The position numbers were made by a program, and so were the translations under genes. A DNA stretch of 64,000 nt from Cyrtodaria siliqua (lineage: Eukaryota; Mollusca; Bivalvia; Adapedonta; Hiatellidae), in NCBI GenBank assembly GCA_037043455.1, contig JAWPHD010008265.1, forward strand, positions 1-64,000, in the 5' to 3' direction. Of the stretch, positions 49,131 through 59,875 are shown one piece after another. Within the stretch, counting starts at the first letter, position 1, and each line of letters opens with the position of its first letter. Under the pieces are notes generated by a model. The model made no database searches. It saw only the letters and a list, made by a program, of their open reading frames with translations, and was not told where the DNA came from.

Positions 49131-49159
49131 GTTATTAATTGCCGTTTTTTATTTAAGAG

Positions 49160-49337
49160 AAATTGTGTACACTTGATAATTCCAGTGATGAGATTGTGGT
49201 CTTACCTGCCTCACTGGCAGCAGCCATGAAGATTGACTCAATGTTTGTACCAAGTTTGATTCCAACCTTCCAAGTGGGCTGTACCATGGAGTGTGTGGAA
49301 CTACACTTCAGCAATCACATACACTGTCTCGGAAAAG
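49160..49337 (+). CDS. VPS13B: VPS13B exon 7 of window
   Basis: It encodes KLCTLDNSSDEIVVLPASLA, then AAMKIDSMFVPSLIPTFQVG and CTMECVELHFSNHIHCLGK. VLPASLAAAMKI...PSLIPTFQ followed by ...ELHFSNH is a clear match to a conserved VPS13B segment. The acceptor is the AAGAG pair after GTTTTTTATTT. Starting at 49160 keeps the frame in phase 0, while starting at 49158 would require phase 1 from exon 6. It exits in phase 1 at AAAAG|GTACGG. Confidence 0.82.
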
Positions 49338-49992
49338 GTACGGATCTTTGTTTATACATTTGTATGTAAGATGGAATGTTAAATTTAAGGACACTCCAAT
49401 ACAGTTTCATAGTTCATTCGCAGGTATGTAAGATGAGTTGTTACATTTAAAGGCACTGTCTCAGAAAAGATATGTCTCAACAATATTCAAATAAGTTGTG
49501 TTTTATTCCATTAACTGCAATGGAATTTTTTTTAATTTCGATCAATGGAATTTAATAAAACGCATGGAAAGAGAAATTTGGAACACAATAAATCCAAAAA
49601 ATATTGCAGTCTCGGTTTGATTGAGACTGTTCATGAACGGTAGTGAAAAATGCTTGCAACCGTTCATGTTCTATCTAAGCCAGGGGTTGAGCAGAACTCA
49701 ACATTTGAAATGTCAATAGTATGAAAATTTTAGCCATCCAGAAGATGGTATGCATATGACGGTGAACATGAAACCTTCAGTGTGGTATTTTCATGGTCAG
49801 CGGCATATGGTCCCAGTTTGTATAAAAATGATTTACCCTAAATGAGAAAACAATTGACGAAATAAACAAAATGGAATTTAGTTGGGAGCAGAGGTTATGG
49901 TTATGACACCTCTTTAAATCGATAAGAATTAGTACTGTAACTAAAATCTTATTCACCTTCAACTTTACCCTCAAACAATTCCTCTTTTTCAG
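49338..49992. other. Intron 7-8, mostly featureless
   Basis: A short hairpin at about 49629..49670 (CATGAACGGT with ACCGTTCATG) is visible. No array or coding segment is seen, so this is the one VPS13B intron here that is free of a large tandem repeat. Confidence 0.45.
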
Positions 49993-50129
49993 AAACACCA
50001 ACAAAACTGAGACCCTTCTTTATGAGTAGTTGTTACCCTGCAACAGGAGAGTTTGCTGTCCTGGCTGCTGATAACATCCTGTTGGCTGGCTCCCATCTCA
50101 GTGGTAGACAAGTGAGGACTCAAATGCAG
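49993..50129 (+). CDS. VPS13B: VPS13B exon 8 of window
   Basis: It encodes (E)TPTKLRPFFMSSCYPATGEF, then AVLAADNILLAGSHLSGRQV and RTQMQ. The acceptor is CTCTTTTTCAG, the donor CAG|GTAGGT. Phase 1 entry and phase 0 exit agree with exons 7 and 9. Its last ~75 nt together with the donor are tandemly copied downstream, so this exon's 5' splice site exists in several near-identical versions. Confidence 0.85.
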
Positions 50130-51000
50130 GTAGGTAACCAGCTGTCCTGGCTGCTGATAACATCCTGTTGGCTGGCTCCCATCTTAGTGGTAGACAAGTG
50201 AGGACTCAAATGCAGGTAGGTAACCAGCTGTCCTGGCTGCTGATAATATGCTGTTGTCTGGCTCCGATCTCAGTGGTAGAGGTAAGTTACATTGCACCTT
50301 TGATTTTCCTTCTTTGTTTTATATAGGACGAATGTATATCAAGAGATAAAAAAATGCGCATTTTTCTCCGTAGAAAATTTTAAAACACATACCAATCAAA
50401 CGATCGAGCGTCCGCCAATATAAAAATGCAACAAAAACAGGGGGTCATGTATCATGTAAGAACAAGCCAATCTGTTGAATGACGTCACGTTCTATTTGGA
50501 CACGTCACAGATAGATTTACCCCATTTCTACTTTCGCTTTACTGTCTATGTCAATTATAATTAAATATCTCAAACAAACACTAATCAGTGTTCACAATAC
50601 ATCATTTGGCTGAATTATAGGTAATAATAACAAAAAGCAATCAAAAGTATGCATTTTGTATCACTAGTAAGGCAAGAAAACGTTTTTTATTATACACTAT
50701 ACACCACGGAAGCACAAACACAATGGTGCAATGTAACCTAGACAAGTAAGGACTCAAATGCAGGTAGGTAACCAGCTGGTCTGGTTGCTGATAACATCCT
50801 GTTGGCTGGCTCCCATCTCAGTAGTAGAGAAGTGAGGATTCAAATGCAGGTAGGTAACCAGCTGTTTTGGCTACTGATAATATCCTGTTGACTGGCTCCC
50901 ATCTCAGTGGTAGAGAAGTAAGGACTCAGATGCAGGCAGGTAACCATCTATCTTGGCTACTGATAAATTGTTTTTGCTGGCTCCATCTCAGTGGTCAGGA
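50130..51000. repeat. About 86-bp tandem copies of exon 8's 3' end and donor, 5 copies
   Basis: Copies of CTGTCCTGGCTGCTGATAAC...ACTCAAATGCAG|GTAGGTAACC end at about 50129 (true), 50214, 50764, 50850 and 50938, with a partial last copy to about 51000. Read in the exon frame, the first extra copy still gives VLAADNILLAGSHLSGRQVR and TQMQ, essentially intact. The second copy is split by a MITE (50276..50739). Later copies are more diverged (GAGAAGTGAGGATTC, CTACTGATAATATC). Confidence 0.92.
50276..50739 (-). mobile_element. MITE family 1, copy 3 (inverted), inside an exon-8-derived repeat
   Basis: The reverse-oriented copy runs from GTTACATTGCACC to CAATGGTGCAATGTAACC. TAGA lies on both sides (TGGTAGA|GG at left, AACC|TAGACAAG at right), splitting the repeat word GTGGTAGACAAGTGAGG. 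This is a direct 4-bp target-duplication reading for the family, and it shows that the insertion is younger than the exon-tail duplication. The left tip has extra bases (GGTAAG instead of GG). Confidence 0.85.
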
Positions 51001-51498
51001 TTTGAAATTAAGAACTGCATGATTGTATAGAGCAGTTAGAAATTTAGTCCAGACAGCTAAAAGTTAAAAAAAATGAATATGACGGGCATCCACAATATTT
51101 AAGAAAAATATAGTCAAACCTGGTTTAAGAGACCGCTCAGGGGAAAGACCAAAAATGGTCGCTTAATACAGGTGGTCTCTTATTACAGGTTCTAACTTTT
51201 GTTCAAATTCTTATGAAACTTTTAGTTAAATATTTACATGTACTTAGTATATACTGTACATGAGTGTACACGTTGATTTTGTGAAGACTGGTAATTAATT
51301 GTATTAGCATCAATGAGAAATAAATATTAAAGCTAAATATTAGAAGAAATGGTGGTCGCATATTGATCATAAAAACGGTCTTTTGGCGTAAAATTATGCG
51401 GTCGTTGGTCGCGTTAGACAGGTGGTCGTTTATTGCAGTATAAATTAATAGCAAATATCGTCGGGAGGAGCTCAAAGCGGTCACTTACGAGCCATATA
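51001..51498. mobile_element. Interspersed repeat with 'GGTCGCTTAATACAGGT' motifs
   Basis: CAAACCTGGTTTAAGAGACC, AAATGGTCGCTTAATACAGG and TGGTCTCTTATTACAGGTT, then further copies (GTGGTCGCATATTGATC, GTCGTTGGTCGCGTTAGACA, GGTGGTCGTTTATTGCAG), look like an interspersed repeat widespread in aquatic invertebrates. The right end (AAAGCGGTCACTTACGAGCC) closes near 51490. No coding content. Confidence 0.5.
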
Positions 51499-54400
51499 TG
51501 TTCACATCACAATGCTAATATGTAAATTCTACATTCATGTAGTAATATGTTAATTCTCCTTTCACATTTTACAATACTAATATGTAAATTCTACATTCAT
51601 GTAGTAATATGTTAATTCTCCTTTCACATCACAATGCTGATATGTAAATTCTACATTCATGTAGTAATATGTTTATACCTTTCACATCACATACAATGCT
51701 AATATGTAAATTCTACATTCATGTAGTAATATGTCAATTCACCTTTCACATCACAATGCTGATATGTAAATTCTACATTCATGTAGTAATATGTTAATTC
51801 ACCTTTCACATCACAATGCTGATATATCAATTCTACATTCATGTAGTAATATGTTAATTCACCTTTCACATCACAATGATAATATGTAAGTTCTACATTC
51901 ATGTAGTAATATGTTAATTCACCTTTCACATCACAATGATAATATGTAAGTTCTACATTCATGTAGTAATATGTTAATTCACCTTTCACATCACAATGAT
52001 AATATGTAAGTTCTACTTTCATGTAGTAATATGTTAATTCACCTTTCACATTTCACAATGCTAATTTGTAAATTATACGTTCATGTAGTAATACAATTAT
52101 TCACCTTTCACATTTCACAATGCTAATATGTAAATTCTACATTCATGTAGTAATACATATTCATGTAGCAATACATTAACTCTCCTTTTCACATTTCACA
52201 ATGCTTATATGTAAATTCTACATCATGTAGTAATATGTTTATTCACCTTTCACATCACAATTCTAATTTGTAAATTCTACATTCATGTAGTAATACATTA
52301 ATTCTCCTTTCACATTTCACAATGTTAATATGTAAATTCTACATCATGTAGTAATATGTTAATTCTCCTTTCACATTTCACAATGCTTATATGTAAATTC
52401 TACATTCATGTAGTTATGCATTAATTCTCCTTTCACATTTCACAATGCTTATATGTAAATTCTACATTCATGTAGTAATATGTTAATTCACCTTTCACAT
52501 CACAATGCTAGTTTGTAAATTCTACATTCATGTAGTAATACATTAATTCTCCTTTCACATTTCACAATGTTAATATGTAAATTCTACATCATGTAGTAAT
52601 ATGTTAATTCTCCTTTCACATTTCACAATGCTTATATGTAAATTCTACATTCATGTAGTAATACATTAATTCTCCTTTCACATTTCACAATACTAATATG
52701 TAAATTCTACATTCATGTAGTAATACATATTCATGTAGTAATACATTAATTCTCCTTTCACATTTCACAATGCTAATATGTAAATTCTACATTCATGTAG
52801 TAATACATAAATTCTCCTTTCACATTTTACAATGCTTATATGTAAATTCTACATCATGTAGTAATATGTTAATTCACCTTTCACATCACAATGCTAATTT
52901 GTAAATTCTACATTCATGTAGTAATACATTATTCTCCTTTCACATTTCACAATGCTAATATGTAAATTATACATCATGTAGTAATATGTTAATTCTCCTT
53001 TCACATTTCACAATGCTAATTTGTGAATTATACGTTCATGTAGTAATACATTAATTCTCCTTTCACATTTCACAATACTAATATGTAAATTCTACATTCA
53101 TGTAGTAATACATATTCATGTAGTAATACATTAATTCTCCTTTCACATTTCACAATACTAATATGTAAATTCTACATTCATGTAGTAATACATATTCATG
53201 TAGTAATACATTAATTCTCCTTTCACATTTCACAATGCTAATATGTAAATTCTACATTCATGTAGTAATACATTAATTCTCCTTTCACATTTTACAATGC
53301 TTATATGTAAATTCTACATCATGTAGTAATATGTTAATTCACCTTTCACATCACAATGCTAATTTGTAAATTCTACATTCATGTAGTAATACATTAATTC
53401 TCCTTTCACATTTCACAATGCTAATATGTAAATTCTACATCATGTAGTAATATGTTAATTCTCCTTTCACATTTCACAATGCTAATTTGTAAATTATACG
53501 TTCATGTAGTAATACATTAATTCTCCTTTCACATTTCACAATACTAATATGTAAATTCTACATTCATGTAGTAATACATATTCATGTAGTAATACATTAA
53601 TTCTCCTTTCACATTTCACAATGCTAATATGTAAATTCTACATTCATGTAGTAATACATTAATTCTCCTTTCACATTTTACAATGCTTATATGTAAATTC
53701 TACATCATGTAGTAATATGTTAATTCACCTTTCACATCACAATGCTATTTTGTAAATTCTACATTCATGTAGTAATACATTAATTCTCCTTTCACATTTC
53801 ACAATGCTAATATGTAAATTCTACATTCATGTAGTAATACATATTCATGTAGTAATACATTAACTCTCCTTTTCACATTTCACAATGCTTATATTATATG
53901 TAAATTCTACATCATGTAGTAATATGTTTATTCACCTTTCACATCACAATTCTAATTTGTAAATTCTACATTCATGTAGTAATACATTAATTCACCTTTC
54001 ACATCACAATGCTAGTTTGTAAATTCTACATTCATGTAGTTATGCATTAATTCTCCTTTCACATTTCACAATGCTTATATGTAAATTCTACATCATGTAG
54101 TAATATGTTTATTCACCTTTCACATCACAATGCTAATTTGTAAATTCTACATTCATGTAGTAATACATTAGGTCACCTTTCACATCACAATGCTAGTTTG
54201 TAAATTCTACATTCATGTAGTAATACATTAATTCTCCTTTCACATTTCACAATGTTAATATGTAAATTCTACATTCATGTAGTAATACATTAATTCACCT
54301 TTCACATCACAATGCTAGTTTGTAAATTCTACATTCATGTAGTAATACATTAATTCTCCTTTCACATTTCACAATGTTAATATGTAAATTCTACATCATG

Positions 54401-54895
54401 TAGTAATATGTTAATTCTCCTTTCACATCACAATGCTAATATGTAAATTCTACATTCATGTAGTAATATGTTAATTCTCCTTTCACATTTCACAATGCTT
54501 ATATGTAAATTCTACATTCATGTAGTAATACATTAATTCTCCTTTCACATTTCACAACGCTAATATGTAAATTCTACATTCATGTAGTAATACATTAATT
54601 CTCCTTTCACATTTTACAATGCTTATATGTAAATTCTACATCATGTAGTAATATGTTAAATTCACCTTTCACATCACAATGCTAATTTGTAAATTCTACA
54701 TTCATGTAGTAATACATTAATTCACCTTTCACATCACAATGCTAATTTGTAAATTCTACATTCATGTAGTTATGCATTAATTTTCCTTTCACATTTCACA
54801 ATGCTTATATGTAAATTCTACATCATGTAGTAATATGTTAATTCACCTTTCACATTTCATAATGCTAATTTGTAAATTCTACATTTGTAATTCTA
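51499..54895. repeat. About 60-bp satellite with an internal palindrome, about 56 copies (3.4 kb)
   Basis: The unit is AATATGTAAATTCTACATTC, ATGTAGTAATACATTAATTC, TCCTTTCACATTTCACAATG, CT. The central CTACATTCATGTAG (or CTACATCATGTAG) is a dyad in nearly every unit. Two length types occur, with CACATTTCACA or CACATCACA. Longer words with ATACATATTCATGTAGTAAT recur near 52155, 52730, 53108, 53170, 53577 and 53842, which indicates block duplication. It ends about 110 bp before exon 9. Confidence 0.95.
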
Positions 54896-55006
54896 CATTT
54901 ACAGTTCACTTGTTAAAATGTAATCTCTACTTCCAGTTTATGTTTCTTATAAATTAAATTGCCATTTAAAGTTTACATGGCTGACATCTAACCTCTTTAT
55001 TTACAG

Positions 55007-55117
55007 TTTACGTCGCGGATGATGTTAGATTTATTGGAGTTCAAGACACTTACAATGCAGAGAGTTATGTCCCCTTTTGAAATCAATGGCAGTGCTAGCG
55101 TACAACAGTCGTCCAAG
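55007..55117 (+). CDS. VPS13B: VPS13B exon 9 of window
   Basis: It encodes FTSRMMLDLLEFKTLTMQRV then MSPFEINGSASVQQSSK, 37 codons. The LLE-K-LTMQ-V-PF pattern is conserved in VPS13B. The acceptor is CTCTTTATTTACAG and the donor AAG|GTTTGT, a non-optimal GTTTGT. Phase 0 at both ends. Confidence 0.85.
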
Positions 55118-55329
55118 GTTTGTTACACATAGTTGTCACTGATTTGTTATGAAATATCAGTAATCAATTATGTATGGAAAAGTATTAATTGATGTTTGTT
55201 TGTATGGTGTTTACGTCATTTTCAACACATGTCAGGTTATATATGACAGTCGATTTTTTTTGTGGTGGAGGCAGACTACCCTCTTATTCCTGGGTAGATT
55301 TAGTACTGTATACTTCCTGCGATCCATAA

Positions 55330-55400
55330 GAATCGACACTTCCTCACTTAAGAGTTTAGCTCCCAGTGGGATTCGAACCCGCAGCGGTGTTTTAATGAAC
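55330..55400 (-). other. tRNA-like B-box segment (probable SINE relic)
   Basis: On the minus strand GCGGGTTCGAATCCCACTGG has a strong B-box and T-arm shape, followed by GAGCTAAACTCTTAAGTGAG. No convincing A box or acceptor stem is visible. I read it as a SINE fragment in reverse orientation. Confidence 0.4.
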
Positions 55401-55609
55401 TATATTTTGTGTTAAATATATTGCTAAATGACAATGACTATTTGTAATCAATTATTTTTTCTTTAATATTTAATATTTTAAAATTTGGTGTACAATAATC
55501 CAGAAAAAAAGATTTTCTGACTCAAAATTGTTTTACAAATTACATATCATCAATCAATTCTTTAGGGAAATTATTAATATCTGAATTGAAAGTTTTAAAT
55601 ATTTGACAG

Positions 55610-55721
55610 CCTGCCATGGTAGATATAGACGTGACATGTGACCCAGTTACAGTCAAGCTGGGCCAAGGTGTTATACACAATATCACTGCATCCTTACAAG
55701 CCTGGAACCAGATACTCACCG
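55610..55721 (+). CDS. VPS13B: VPS13B exon 10 of window
   Basis: It encodes PAMVDIDVTCDPVTVKLGQG then VIHNITASLQAWNQILT. The DPV-V-GQ-V-H-...-AWNQ arrangement is a recognisable VPS13B segment. The acceptor is ATATTTGACAG at 55609, the donor ACCG|GTATGT. Phase 0 entry, phase 1 exit. The exon body from its 20th base, with the donor, is tandemly copied five times downstream. Confidence 0.87.
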
Positions 55722-56290
55722 GTATGTATTATATATATAGCCATGACATGTGACCCAGTTACAGTCAAGCTGGGTCAAGGTGTTATACACAATATCACTG
55801 CATCCTTACAAGCTTGGAACCAGATATTCACCCTTATGTATGAATATATATAGCCGTGACATGTGACCCAGTTAACAGTCAGGCTGGGCCAAGGTATTAT
55901 TTACAATGTCACTGCATCTGTACAAGCCTGGAACCAGATATTCTCTGGTATGTATGAATATATATAGCCCTGACATGTGACCTAGTTACATTCAAGCTGG
56001 GCCAAGGTGTTCTACACAATATCACTGCATCCTTACAAGCCTGAAACCAGATATTCATTGGTATGTATGAATATATATAGCCGTGACGTGACCCAGTTAC
56101 AGTCAAGCTGGGCCAAGGTGTTATACACAATATCACTGCATCCTTACCAGCCTGGAACCAGATATTCAGTGGTAGGAATATATATAGCTGTGATATGTGA
56201 CCCAGTTACATTCAAGCTGGGGCCAAGGTATTATGCTCAATGTCAATGCATCTGTACAAGCCTGGAACCAGATATTCTCTGGTATGTATG
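55722..56290. repeat. About 113-bp tandem copies of exon 10 plus donor, 5 copies
   Basis: Each copy includes GACATGTGACCCAGTTACAG, AAGCTGGGCCAAGGT-TTAT, ATCACTGCATCCTTACAAGC, CTGGAACCAGATATTC and the donor-like GGTATGTATGAATATATATA. Starts fall near 55740, 55855, 55970, 56080 and 56190. The first copy keeps the exon frame open (TCDPVTVKLGQGVIHNITAS). The others have small indels, and copies three to five are increasingly diverged. ATATATAG|CC at the left of each copy is derived from exon bases GATATAGAC and could serve as an acceptor. Confidence 0.93.
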
Positions 56291-56474
56291 AATATAAACA
56301 TACTACGCATATAGTTTGTGAGCTTGTTTTAATCCGGCTGGACCAAGGTATTTGCCAATATATATTAGTGGTTTGACATACTTGATTAGTTGGAGAACCG
56401 AATATTTTCCAAGATTGCTTTAACAATCAATCCGGTGAACGTCTCAAACATAAAATCAGTTACTTACTCCTTAA

Positions 56475-57613
56475 CAACATACATCCTCCGTGTAAATATA
56501 TACTCTGTGTAAATATATCCTCCATGTAAATATATCCTCCGTGTAAATATATCCTCCGTGTAAATATATACTCCGTGTAAATATATCCTCCATGTAAATA
56601 TATCCTCCCTGTAAATATATCCTCCGTGTAAATATATCCTCCCTGTAAATATATACTCCGTGTAAATATATCCTCCATGTAAATATATCCTCCGTGTAAA
56701 TATATCCTCCGTGTAAATATATACTCTGTGCAAATATATCCTCCCTGTAAATATATCCTCCGTGTAAATATATACTCCGTGTAAATATATCCTCCATGTA
56801 AATATATCCTCCCGGTAAATATATCCTCCGTGTAAATATATCCTCCGTGTAAATATATACTCCGTGTAAATATATCCTCCATGTAAATATATCCTTCCTG
56901 TAAATATATCCTCCATGTAAATATATCCTCCGTGTAAATATATACTCCGTGTAAATATATCCTCCATGTAAATATATCCTACCTGTAAATATATCCTCCG
57001 TGTAAATATATACTCAGTGTAAATATATCCTCCATTATCCTCCGTGTAAATATATACTCCGTGTAAATATATCCTCCATGTAAATATATCCTCCCTGTAA
57101 ATATATCCTCCGTGTAAATATATCCTCCGTGTAAATATATACTCCGTGTAAATATATCCTCCATGTAAATATATCCTCCCTGTAAATATATCCTCCGTCT
57201 AAATATTTCCTCCGTGTAAATATATACTCTGTGTAAATATATCCTCCATGTAAATATATCCTCCATGTAAATATATCCTCCGTGTAAATATATCCTCCGT
57301 GTAAATATATCCTCCCTGTAAATATATCTTCCCTGTAAATATATCCTCCGTGTAAATATATACTCTGTGTAAATATATCTCTCCGTGTAAATATATCCTC
57401 CGTGTAAATATATACTCTGTGTAAATATATCCCTCCGTGTAAATATATCCTCCGTGTAAATATATACTCTGTGTAAATATATCCCTCCGTGTAAATATAT
57501 CCTCCATGTAACTTTATTCCTCCCTGTAAATATATCCCTCCCTCCGTGTAAATATATCCCTCCGTGTAAATATATCCCTCCCTGTAAATATATCCTCCAT
57601 GTAAATATACTTT
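56475..57613. repeat. 17-bp satellite, left block (about 67 copies)
   Basis: The unit is TGTAAATATATCCTCCG with CCATG, CCCTG, ACTCCG and ACTCTG variants. Translation on the minus strand gives long Tyr/Ile/Gly frames (period 51 nt), which are repeat artefacts. It is separated from the right block by an inserted element. Confidence 0.95.
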
Positions 57614-58015
57614 GTAAAAAAAGTTTTGGACCATGGCAGTGTTCGAACCCGTACAATGATCGCTGAACCATGACATTCGACCATAACCCTTATCTCAGTT
57701 GATAATTCACAATAGATCAACAGTCAACAATAATTTTCGTTTACAATGAAAGTTTGCGAAAAAATAATAATATTTTTATTGGTTACTGGAATGTGTCCGT
57801 AACTGTTACTTTTATGGACTTTGCAAGGTTTTTTACAGACCCTTTGTGTGTTCGCGATATTTTTTTAAAATCAAATCTTGTTTGGAATTTAATGTTTCTG
57901 GTACCAAATTAACCGGGTAGGTTAGACCTTGGTTACTAAAAAAAGATACTTAAATTCTGTCCACTAGTTTTATTTTTATATGACTTTATATACCCTTGTC
58001 CAAAACTTTTTTTAC
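57614..58015. mobile_element. 402-bp inverted-repeat element inserted in the 17-bp array
   Basis: GTAAAAAAAGTTTTGGAC at the left is the perfect reverse complement of GTCCAAAACTTTTTTTAC at the right. A minus-strand tRNA-like word (TACGGGTTCGAACACTGCC) lies just inside the left end. No coding capacity. It splits the 17-bp satellite, so it is younger than most of the array. Confidence 0.85.
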
Positions 58016-58370
58016 CGAGTATGTATCCTCCCTGTAAATATGTCCTCCATGTAAACATATCTTCCGTGTAAATATATCCCTCCGTGTAAATATATACTCC
58101 CTGTAAATATATCCCTCCTTGTAAATATATCCCTCCGTGTAAATATATCCTCCGTGTAAATAATTCCCTCCATGTAAATGTGTAAATATATCCTCCGTGT
58201 AAATATATCCTTCCGTGTAACTATATCCATCCATGTAAATATATACCACATGTAAATACATACTGCGTGTAAATATATCCCTCTGTGTAAATAAATCCAT
58301 CCGTGTAAATATATCCTCCGTGTAAATATATCCCCCGTGTAAATAAATCCTCTGTGTAAATTTATTTCAG
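58016..58370. repeat. 17-bp satellite, right block, merging into the exon 11 acceptor
   Basis: About 20 more diverged units (CCTCCGTGTAAATATATCC, CCATCCGTGTAAATA). The last unit reads TCTGTGTAAATTTATTTCAG, so the exon 11 acceptor is itself a repeat-unit derivative, or the array was seeded from it. Confidence 0.9.
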
Positions 58371-58531
58371 ACAAGGGTGACAGTGCTGATGAGATTATAT
58401 TTGGTCACTATGTGATCTGTAATGACACTCAACAACCAATCAGATTTGGGCAGGTTGGCACTGATGAAAATCTTGTTCTTCAGCCGAGAGAAATGCACCA
58501 GTATGGTTGGAGGTCTCATAAAATGAAGCAG
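58371..58531 (+). CDS. VPS13B: VPS13B exon 11 of window
   Basis: It encodes (D)KGDSADEIIFGHYVICNDTQ, then QPIRFGQVGTDENLVLQPRE and MHQYGWRSHKMKQ. HYVICNDTQ--IRFGQV-TDEN followed by HQY-WRSHK is among the most conserved VPS13B stretches and is the strongest support for the gene's identity. It belongs to the VPS13 adaptor-binding (VAB/WD40-like) part of the protein. The acceptor is TTTATTTCAG, the donor CAG|GTAAGG. Phase 1 entry (G|AC), phase 0 exit. Confidence 0.95.
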
Positions 58532-58550
58532 GTAAGGCCATAAAAAATTA

Positions 58551-59182
58551 ATTACCTGGTTCTCAGGCCCGCCCGCATGTCTTTTTTTGGTGCCGCATTG
58601 CCGATTTTATCTCAAAAGTAATAAAATAAAAATTGTAAATGCGCTACCGAAATTTCGAAAAAAAAGTTCCGCATCCAAGTTCGTTCCGGTTTTTACATGC
58701 AACTACCTCAGGGGAATCCCCTTGTGGGTAGACTGGTGTGCGGCCGACTATCTGCCGCTCTGCTCGCTAGCTTGTGAGTGTTGCAGTCGTACGGTTACCA
58801 ATCTAGGAGTCAGACGCTTGAGACGCTTGAAACTAGTAGGTGCTACAGAACAGGCGATTTTTTCAAGCGTCTAATCGACAAAGTCTCACAACAACATGCA
58901 ATAGTTCATGCGTGATCTAATACAAATATACAGACTTAATTGTGATTGAAAGAAGCAAAAGTCGGGAAGAAATGATAAGGTAATGATCGACAATAGAGAT
59001 GAGCTGATCCAACTGGTTATTGCACATGTATTTCGAGATATTTTGCATCAATACATGTATTGGAATTAAATTTTGGATAAAAAAAAAATGGCCAGCGTGT
59101 CTGTTGACCACTGTAAAATTGTAAAAAAAAATGCGCCCGCCCGCATCTCTTCTCAGAAAAAGTGGCCTGAGAACCAGGTAAT
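58551..59182. mobile_element. 632-bp inverted-repeat element 20 bp after exon 11
   Basis: ATTACCTGGTTCTCAGGCC at the left and GGCCTGAGAACCAGGTAAT at the right are perfect 19-bp terminal inverted repeats. The similarity continues inward (CGCCCGCATGTCT and CGCCCGCATCTCT are direct) and just outside (AAAAATTA and TTTTTT). The internal open frame of about 95 residues shows no transposase motifs. Its position directly behind the donor is unusual. Confidence 0.85.
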
Positions 59183-59875
59183 TTTTTGTGGCCTAAACGT
59201 AAAATCTTGTTGATTTTCGAGAGCCTTGGTTATTCATATATGTAGTTATATTTATAAATAAAGTTTTAGACAGGGTTTTATAATATTAATTCAGCCTTTT
59301 TTAAGAGGCATATGCTTATATCTCTGTTTATAGATTCATATTTATTTTTAAACATTCACTGAACTGGACTTACTTTGTTTTATACAATCGCAATTGCTCT
59401 GCAATTTTTTCAAGAATTTACTTTTTGTTTGTTTATCATTAAATGTGATAACATAATACAGGATAAGGCTTTTTATTAGTCAATTAGTAAATTCTAGTAT
59501 AAAATAAATAGAGGATTTTACATTGGTGCCTGTTTAATATTGAATTCCATATTAATTAGGCATAAATGTGAGATTCTATTTATCTCAGAACTACAAAAAT
59601 TCTACATAACCTACATTTATTAATGAAGCTGCCTATATTTCTTGCTTCGGTCTTGTCTGTACCACAACGAGTAGTCTGAACTGTCTCATCCATTTCCGTA
59701 ATCTCGTACTGGTTTTGGCAATCGCCGAGGCACACAGAGCTGACTGGGAAAGACCGAACGATGATTCGACCTTCATTTGCATATGTATTACACTAGTGTA
59801 TAAGGATAATTATAATGGCTTTATTACACTTCCTTGCTGCAAGTAATTTGATAAACTACATTTTATCATGGCCAG
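59183..59875. other. Intron 11-12, AT-rich, no features seen
   Basis: No repeats, RNA genes or exons could be supported. It ends with the acceptor TTTTATCATGGCCAG of the next exon. Confidence 0.4.

Noticed and set aside
55740..56290. Additional true VPS13B exons
   Set aside because: The exon-10-like copies lack a proper acceptor and most have indels, and the real exon 10 already joins exon 11 in phase. They are treated as tandem duplicates unless transcripts show otherwise.
56460..58374. Tyr/Ile/Gly-rich minus-strand frames
   Set aside because: They are translations of the 17-bp satellite with a 51-nt period. All three minus-strand frames are open together.
58587..58874. 95-residue frame inside the inverted-repeat element
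   Set aside because: It has no transposase motif and no homology that I recognise, and it is confined to the MITE-like element.
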